This document shows positions 42,474 to 46,697 of a DNA stretch of 46,697 nt, piece after piece. A program made the position numbers and the translations under genes. The DNA is from Microbacterium sp. 5K110 (GTDB lineage: Bacteria > Actinomycetota > Actinomycetes > Actinomycetales > Microbacteriaceae): contig NZ_VBUM01000018.1 in assembly GCF_005774735.1 (NCBI RefSeq), forward strand, positions 1 through 46,697, given 5' to 3'. Within the stretch, counting starts at the first letter, position 1, and each line of letters starts with the position of its first letter. A model generated the notes under the pieces. That model was not told the origin of the DNA and did not search any database. It was given only the letters and a program-made list of their open reading frames with translations.

Positions 42474-43160
42474 GTGTCCAGGCCCACTGATCTGAGACTT
42501 GCCCGCGAGGAGACGTCGTTACGTTCTCTCCTGGTCAACCGCTTGCGCGACCTCATTCTGGACGGCGATCTCACGCCCGGGCAGAAGCTGGTCGAGCGCG
42601 ACCTGACCGAGGCGTTCGGCGTGAGTCGTTCTCTCTTGCGAGAGGCTTTGCAGCAATTGCAGGCCGAAGGCCTCATCGTCAACGTGCTGCACCGTGGCCC
42701 GTCGGTCGCTGTCATCACTGAGCACGAGGCGCGGGAGATTTACGCTGTTCGCGCGTTGTTGGAGAGCCGTGCCGGACGCGACTTCGTCGAGAACGCCACG
42801 GACGATGATGTCGATGCGCTCGCCGCGGCGGTCGATGCGCTGCGGGATCCGGGTGTCCAGGACGACCCCCATCGCCAACTGGTCGTGAAGAACGAGTTCT
42901 ACGCAGCACTGCTCGCCGGCGGGGGGAACGCGACCATCGCTCAGCTGCTCAAGCAGTTGAACAATCGCGTCACGATGCTCCGCCGGGTGTCGTTGTCCCA
43001 GCCGGGGAGGCTGGTGCAGACGACGCAGGAACTCGAAGAGATCGTCGACGCGGCGCGTCGCCGCGACGGCGACCTGATCGCGAAACTCCTCTCGGACCAC
43101 GTCGATCGAGCGGCGGCGCTCGCGCTGGCGAACTACGACCTCGGCGACGCCGCGAGCTGA
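42474..43160 (+). CDS. GntR-family regulator, FadR/FCD subfamily
   Basis: A 228-residue regulator. The N-terminal wHTH has SLLVNRLRDLILDGDLTPGQKLVERDLTEAFGVSRSLLREALQQLQAEGLI. The C-terminal FCD domain has EIYAVRALLESRAGRDFVEN, HRQLVVKNEFYAALLAGGGN and DLIAKLLSDHVDRA, with Asp/His metal-type ligands. It lies between the ADH-ALDH-HIBADH-CMD operon and the lactonase-FmdB pair, with palindromes at both promoters, so it is the likely local regulator of both. The effector is probably the acid or lactone substrate. Confidence 0.92.
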   Translation: MSRPTDLRLAREETSLRSLLVNRLRDLILDGDLTPGQKLVERDLTEAFGVSRSLLREALQQLQAEGLIVNVLHRGPSVAVITEHEAREIYAVRALLESRAGRDFVENATDDDVDALAAAVDALRDPGVQDDPHRQLVVKNEFYAALLAGGGNATIAQLLKQLNNRVTMLRRVSLSQPGRLVQTTQELEEIVDAARRRDGDLIAKLLSDHVDRAAALALANYDLGDAAS

Positions 43161-43170
43161 CGTCTCGAGA

Positions 43171-43190
43171 CCCCGCATCGACCAGCGGGG
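43171..43190 (+). terminator. Hairpin after gntR
   Basis: CCCCGC (43171-43176) pairs with GCGGGG (43185-43190) across 8 nt, 11 bp after the stop. A weak terminator candidate. Confidence 0.4.
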
Positions 43191-43261
43191 CGCGCTGCGC
43201 GGTCCGCGGGCGCCCTTTCGTCGCGTTCGGGAGAGGCCAGTGCTTGCCCTCATCTTTGTCC

Positions 43262-43285
43262 TACAATATGTTTGTCGTATACGAC
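43262..43285 (+). promoter_or_regulatory. Lactonase promoter and GntR-type operator
   Basis: -10 TACAAT (43262-43267) predicts +1 near 43274. The perfect 12-bp palindrome GTCGTATACGAC (43274-43285) starts there and matches the TNGTATACNA-type core used by many FCD-class GntR regulators. Binding would block transcription start. Confidence 0.6.
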
Positions 43286-43304
43286 TTGAGAAAGGCACAG
43301 TGAC

Positions 43305-44123
43305 GTGACCGATGAGATGAAAGTCCACATTCTCCGCACCGGAACCCTGCAGGGCGAGTTGGCCTGGCTGCTGCTGAAGTCGGGCACCACCTTGATGGAC
43401 AAGAACCATCGCCACGAGCCCCGTGTGTGGGCGAACATGCCTACTCATGCCGTCCTCATCGAGCATCCCGAGGGGCGGATCCTGTGGGACACGGGTGTGC
43501 CCCGCAACTGGGAGACGCAGTGGGAGCCCGCCGGTTTCCAGGACTACTTCCCGGTCGCCGAGGATGTCGACGCCCCCGAGGGCTGGTTGGACTCCGGCCT
43601 GGCGTCGCTGGAGCTCACGCCCGAGGACATCGATGTACTGGTCCTGTCGCACCTTCACTACGACCACGTCGGCAACGCCAGGATGTTCGACAACGGCAAG
43701 ACGCGCATCATCGCGAACAACGATGAGATCGCCGGCGTGAAGACACTGAGCGGGATCGTGAACGGCGCTCATCTGATGAGCGAGTTCGAGGGCCTCCCCA
43801 TCCACGGCACACCGGGCGACGAAGAACTGGTGCCGGGCGTCCATCTCATCAACACCCCCGGGCACACGTGGGGAACGATGTCCTTGCAGATCGACCTGCC
43901 CAACGACGGTACGAAGATCTTCACCTCTGACGCGCTGTACCTCTCCGAAAGCTACGGCCCGCCGGCCGTGGGGGCGGCAATCGTATGGGACAACGTCAAG
44001 TGGCTCGAGTCGGTGGAGAAGATCAGATCGATCGCGGATCGGACCGGCGCCGAGTTGATCTTCGGTCATGACGACCACCAGCTTCCCTCTCTTCGCACGG
44101 CGCCGAACGGCTATTACAGCTAA
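43305..44123 (+). CDS. Metallo-beta-lactamase-fold hydrolase, N-acyl-homoserine-lactonase-like
   Basis: A 272-residue di-metal hydrolase. Ligands are complete: H116, H118, D120, H121 in SHLHYDH; H187 in NTPGHTWG; D209 in FTSDALYL; H255 in IFGHDDH. Length and motif spacing resemble AiiA/AttM lactonases, which open homoserine lactones or gamma-butyrolactone. GTG 43305 follows AAAGG by 9 nt. The zinc-ribbon gene starts at its stop (TAATG). Other MBL hydrolases share this layout, so the substrate is an inference from the family and from the dehydrogenases nearby. Confidence 0.88.
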   Translation: MTDEMKVHILRTGTLQGELAWLLLKSGTTLMDKNHRHEPRVWANMPTHAVLIEHPEGRILWDTGVPRNWETQWEPAGFQDYFPVAEDVDAPEGWLDSGLASLELTPEDIDVLVLSHLHYDHVGNARMFDNGKTRIIANNDEIAGVKTLSGIVNGAHLMSEFEGLPIHGTPGDEELVPGVHLINTPGHTWGTMSLQIDLPNDGTKIFTSDALYLSESYGPPAVGAAIVWDNVKWLESVEKIRSIADRTGAELIFGHDDHQLPSLRTAPNGYYS

Positions 44124-44512
44124 TGCTCTACGACTATCGCTGCCCTCCCTGCGGGGAACGTTTCGAGTTGCGCGTCCCCTCGATGAACTCCGCGACCCCG
44201 CTGTGCCCCTCCTGCGGGAGCGACACCCTGGTCAAGCTCGTCAGCGGCGTGCGAATCGGTGGCGCTGCTGCCGCAGGTCCCGCTCGCAGCCAGATGCCGC
44301 GCAGTTGGCAGGCCACTCGCGGTGGCGACAGGGATGTGGTGCGCGGGTGGCGAGACGCCGCGGTGCGGCGCGAGAGGCTCGAAGAGCGTCATCCTGAACT
44401 CGCGCCGGATCGTCGGCCCGTCCTCGCGCACGAGGGGCGCTTTGCGGACAGGCCGTTACGGGCCGGTGACCCTTGGCCGTCGATGACGGCGCCGGGCTCG
44501 GCCGAAGCCTGA
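44123..44512 (+). CDS. FmdB-type zinc-ribbon protein
   Basis: A 129-residue protein. The N-terminal zinc ribbon YDYRCPPCGERFELRVP...PLCPSCGS uses C7, C10, C28 and C31, as in the FmdB/putative regulatory protein family. The rest is basic and low-complexity, longer than the ~70-residue core. Its ATG overlaps the lactonase stop by one base (TAATG), so the proteins are made together. FmdB-type proteins often accompany amidase or hydrolase genes but have no settled function; a metal-delivery or regulatory role is an inference. Confidence 0.85.
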   Translation: MLYDYRCPPCGERFELRVPSMNSATPLCPSCGSDTLVKLVSGVRIGGAAAAGPARSQMPRSWQATRGGDRDVVRGWRDAAVRRERLEERHPELAPDRRPVLAHEGRFADRPLRAGDPWPSMTAPGSAEA

Positions 44513-44528
44513 CGCGAGAGTCGGCCGA

Positions 44529-44571
44529 AAGAGGACACCCACGCGGCGGGATGCCGGCGGGGTGTCCTCTT
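44529..44571. terminator. Bidirectional terminator
   Basis: AAGAGGACACCC (44529-44540) and GGGTGTCCTCTT (44560-44571) form a 12-bp stem with AT-rich ends on both sides, between the FmdB gene and the convergent SDR gene. Confidence 0.85.
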
Positions 44572-44584
44572 CTCATATCGGGCC

Positions 44585-45415
44585 TCACGCCCCCGCGGCG
44601 CGCGTCATGGCGAGAGCGAAGGCGTCCAGGCCGGCGGTTCCGGAGTCGACGAGGATGTCGACCCCGGTCACCGAGGCGGCCGCGTCGCTCGCGAGGAACG
44701 CGCAGACCTCGGCGACGTCGCGACCTCGCCCGATGCGACGCAGAGGTAGCTCCGCGGAGACGAGGTCGAGGAACTGATCGAGGTCCATTCCCGCGCGCGC
44801 GGCGCCCTCGCGGGCCTCACCCAGGAGCATCGGCGTCGCGGTGGGGCCGGGGCTGACGCTGTTGGCGCGGATGCCGTGGCGGCCATAGTCTGCCGCGAGC
44901 TGCCGGGTGAACGCGACCAGCGCGGCTTTCGAGGCGCTGTAGGCGGCGGTCTCGGGGAGTGACCGGTGTGCGGCCAGCGACGCCACATTCACGATGGAAC
45001 CGCGACCCCGTCGGACCATGCCGCGAAGCGCGTGACGGGCCATGAGGAAGGGGCCCGTCACGTTGACGGCGAAGACGCGGTTCCACTCTCCGAGGGTCAT
45101 CTCGGTGGTGGCGCGAACGAGGCTGACTCCCGCGGTGTTGATCAGGATGTCAGCGGCACCGCCACCGAACTCCTCCGCCGTCTGCACGGCCTGCGCGCAA
45201 CTGTCTTCGTCGGTCACGTCCGCGACGCACGTGACGGCGAGGGGCCCGATCTCTCTCGCTACGGTCGCGAGAGCATCCGCGGACACGTCGACCAGGCACA
45301 CGCGGACGCCCGACTCCGCCAGGCGATGGGCGACCGCGGCTCCAATGCCCGATGCGCCGCCCGTCACGATGGCCGTCGAGTGGTCCGCGCGGGCCTCGAT
45401 GTCGGTGTGCGCCAT
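44585..45415 (-). CDS. Short-chain dehydrogenase/reductase
   Basis: A 276-residue SDR with TGGASGIGAAVA (~19-30), ADILINTAG, the catalytic Ser in NVASLAAHRS and YSASK, and a C-terminal SVTGVDILVDSGTAGLDAF. It belongs to the classical SDRs acting on secondary alcohols or ketones. ATG 45415 shares a base with the upstream serine hydrolase stop (TGATG), so the two form an operon; a hydrolase releasing an alcohol that the SDR oxidises is a reasonable inference. Confidence 0.92.
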   Translation of the reverse strand: MAHTDIEARADHSTAIVTGGASGIGAAVAHRLAESGVRVCLVDVSADALATVAREIGPLAVTCVADVTDEDSCAQAVQTAEEFGGGAADILINTAGVSLVRATTEMTLGEWNRVFAVNVTGPFLMARHALRGMVRRGRGSIVNVASLAAHRSLPETAAYSASKAALVAFTRQLAADYGRHGIRANSVSPGPTATPMLLGEAREGAARAGMDLDQFLDLVSAELPLRRIGRGRDVAEVCAFLASDAAASVTGVDILVDSGTAGLDAFALAMTRAAGA

Positions 45416-46629
45416 CAGAGCGCCGCGCAGATCGCGAGGTCCGACAGCCGCTGGCAGCGCAGGTAGTTGTCGCTCTCCTCCATCGACCCTGCGGTGAGCA
45501 GCACGAAGGTCACATCGCGCTCAGGATCGACCCAGAACACCGTGGATCCGGCACCGTGGTTGCCGAACGTCCGCGCCGATGTCAGCGTGCCGAGCATGGA
45601 GGGTGCTGCGCCGAGGCCCGACAGCTGGAACCCGTATCCGAGGTTCGCCGGAGCCCACGGCCATCCGCGCTTCTTCGCCATCCCCAGATAGAGGTTGTTG
45701 GGGTCGTCGCCGGTCTGCACGCGGGTCGCCACGTCGATGATGGCGGGGGACACCAGTTGTTCGCCGCTCTCCGTCTTGCCGCGCCGGCGGTAGACCTCCG
45801 CCAGTCGGAAGATGTCCCGCGCCGTCGTGACGGACCCGACCCACGGCATCTCCGCGTCCCCGGAGATCACGTCGTTCAGAACCTCGAGATCGTGAGCCGT
45901 GAGCCACCCCTCATTGCCGAACATCGCCCTGATCGGAACGACACGTTCTGCGAGACGCTCGGGGAGACCGAAAGCCGTGTCGACCATGCCGATCGGATCC
46001 AGCACTTCGCGCGCCATCATCTGCGAGAAGGAGGTGTCCCCGTGCACGCGGCGCACCATTTCGCCGAGCAGGGCATGGTTCAGGGTCGGGGAGTAGTCCA
46101 CGGTCGTACCGGGCTCGCCCGCGAGGGGCATCTCGCAGATCTTCTCGATCACGGCCGAGAGGTCGCCCAGCTGCGCGTAGGGGAGGGGCTCGGGAGTGCC
46201 GTTCATCCCCGACCGGTGGCTCAGGAGGTGCGCCACCGTGACGGTCTCCTTGCCCCGTGCGAGGAATCGATCTGATCCGATGTACTCGGGGATGACATCC
46301 ACCACCCGGGTGTTCAGAGTGAGGAGCCCGGCATCGATCGCGCGGTAGACGGCGGTGTTCGTGAGGGCTTTGGTGACCGACAGCACGCGGAAGACGTCGT
46401 CCAGGGCGGCGCTTCGTTGCGTGGACGCATCCGTCGACCCGATCGCAGCCTCGAGGACCACGTCTCCGTGGCGTGCGACGATCACGGTCGCGCCGTGGTA
46501 CTCCCCGGCCTCGATGTCCTGCTCGATCGTCGAGCGGAGTCGAGCCAGCTGAGGGGTCGACATCCCGCTCTTCTCGGCGCGGCCGATCTCGGCTGCGGCA
46601 GCGGTGGGCGTTGCGGTGGTGGACGACAT
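45415..46629 (-). CDS. Serine hydrolase of the beta-lactamase/esterase (class C) family
   Basis: A 404-residue serine hydrolase. Nucleophile motif S84-x-x-K87 (LSVTK) and a Tyr179 in VDYSPTLNHALLGEMV, with LLSHRSGMNG and GLPERLAERV, fit family VIII esterase/beta-lactamase proteins such as EstB. A GHGAGSTVFW element near residue 350 replaces the KTG box of penicillin-binding enzymes. No signal peptide is evident, so it is cytoplasmic. AAGGAA precedes ATG 46629. It is coupled to the SDR and may hydrolyse an ester or lactone. Confidence 0.92.
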   Translation of the reverse strand: MSSTTATPTAAAAEIGRAEKSGMSTPQLARLRSTIEQDIEAGEYHGATVIVARHGDVVLEAAIGSTDASTQRSAALDDVFRVLSVTKALTNTAVYRAIDAGLLTLNTRVVDVIPEYIGSDRFLARGKETVTVAHLLSHRSGMNGTPEPLPYAQLGDLSAVIEKICEMPLAGEPGTTVDYSPTLNHALLGEMVRRVHGDTSFSQMMAREVLDPIGMVDTAFGLPERLAERVVPIRAMFGNEGWLTAHDLEVLNDVISGDAEMPWVGSVTTARDIFRLAEVYRRRGKTESGEQLVSPAIIDVATRVQTGDDPNNLYLGMAKKRGWPWAPANLGYGFQLSGLGAAPSMLGTLTSARTFGNHGAGSTVFWVDPERDVTFVLLTAGSMEESDNYLRCQRLSDLAICAAL

Positions 46630-46685
46630 TGTCTGTTCCTTCGTGTGGTGATGAGTGGCGGATGACGAGGGGGCGCGGGGAGGGG

Positions 46686-46697
46686 TCAGCTCTCGGG
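46686..46697 (-). CDS. Possible C-terminal codons of a gene beyond the window
   Basis: Read on the minus strand, the last bases give Pro-Glu-Ser-stop, ending at 46686, followed by a 56-bp gap before the serine hydrolase. It may be the end of an upstream operon gene, but too little is visible to judge. Confidence 0.2.
   Translation of the reverse strand, partial: PES

Noticed and set aside
42455..42490. Possible leader peptide (11 codons) at the gntR start
   Set aside because: It starts exactly at the predicted +1 but lies out of frame with gntR. The same bases make a good Shine-Dalgarno for GTG 42474, which explains the sequence without a peptide.

Overview
The window is chromosomal DNA of a high-GC Gram-positive bacterium, most likely a Microbacteriaceae actinobacterium such as Microbacterium. 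The signs are strong GC bias in third codon positions, an HspR/HAIR-controlled dnaK operon, a bifunctional-type Dcd, many genes starting 6-7 nt after a TANNNT box (leaderless mRNAs), and a recurrent GGATGCC word. No phage, CRISPR array, insertion sequence or rRNA was seen. The only RNA gene recognised is a tRNA-Gly(CCC).

Layout. 0-4.2 kb: SnoaL-like protein, small hypothetical, GlsB-type membrane protein, tRNA-Gly, dcd, and a divergent pair of MarR-type regulators with His-rich segments sharing a multi-site ACATGT operator. 4.2-7.9 kb: MFS transporter divergent from a DEAD-box RNA helicase, then a repeat-rich spacer. 7.9-11.9 kb: heat-shock operon dnaK-grpE-dnaJ-hspR behind a HAIR operator. 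12-20 kb: K+ channel-like protein, a hypothetical, a heterodimeric ABC exporter, two GT4 glycosyltransferases, and a small membrane protein whose tail is encoded by 42-bp repeats. 20.3-21.3 kb: GlxA-type regulator.

21.3-32.5 kb is the most interesting part. On the minus strand lies an OpuC-like ABC importer operon whose last gene, translationally coupled, is a homologue of formaldehyde-activating enzyme (Fae). Next to it are an IclR regulator and, on the plus strand, a five-gene catabolic operon (beta-hydroxyacid dehydrogenase, aldehyde dehydrogenase, SDR, FAD-linked oxidase, FGGY kinase). The importer and catabolic operons both carry the element TTGCCATATNCNCANC, in the same orientation, at about -42 to -57 of their predicted promoters. 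This suggests one IclR-controlled uptake and oxidation system for an unidentified, possibly methylated, compound.

32.5-38.4 kb: DUF2252 protein; a second HAIR-controlled gene, clpB, which lacks the N-terminal domain; RraA-like protein; VOC protein with an HxlR regulator; nitroreductase. 38.4-46.7 kb: a GntR-centred catabolic cluster with alcohol dehydrogenase (apparent 1-nt frameshift), aldehyde dehydrogenase, beta-hydroxyacid dehydrogenase and a carboxymuconolactone-decarboxylase-like protein on one side, and an AHL-lactonase-like metallohydrolase with an FmdB-type zinc ribbon on the other. An SDR and a serine hydrolase follow. It resembles a gamma-butyrolactone/quorum-quenching (blcABC/attKLM-like) logic built from different enzyme families.
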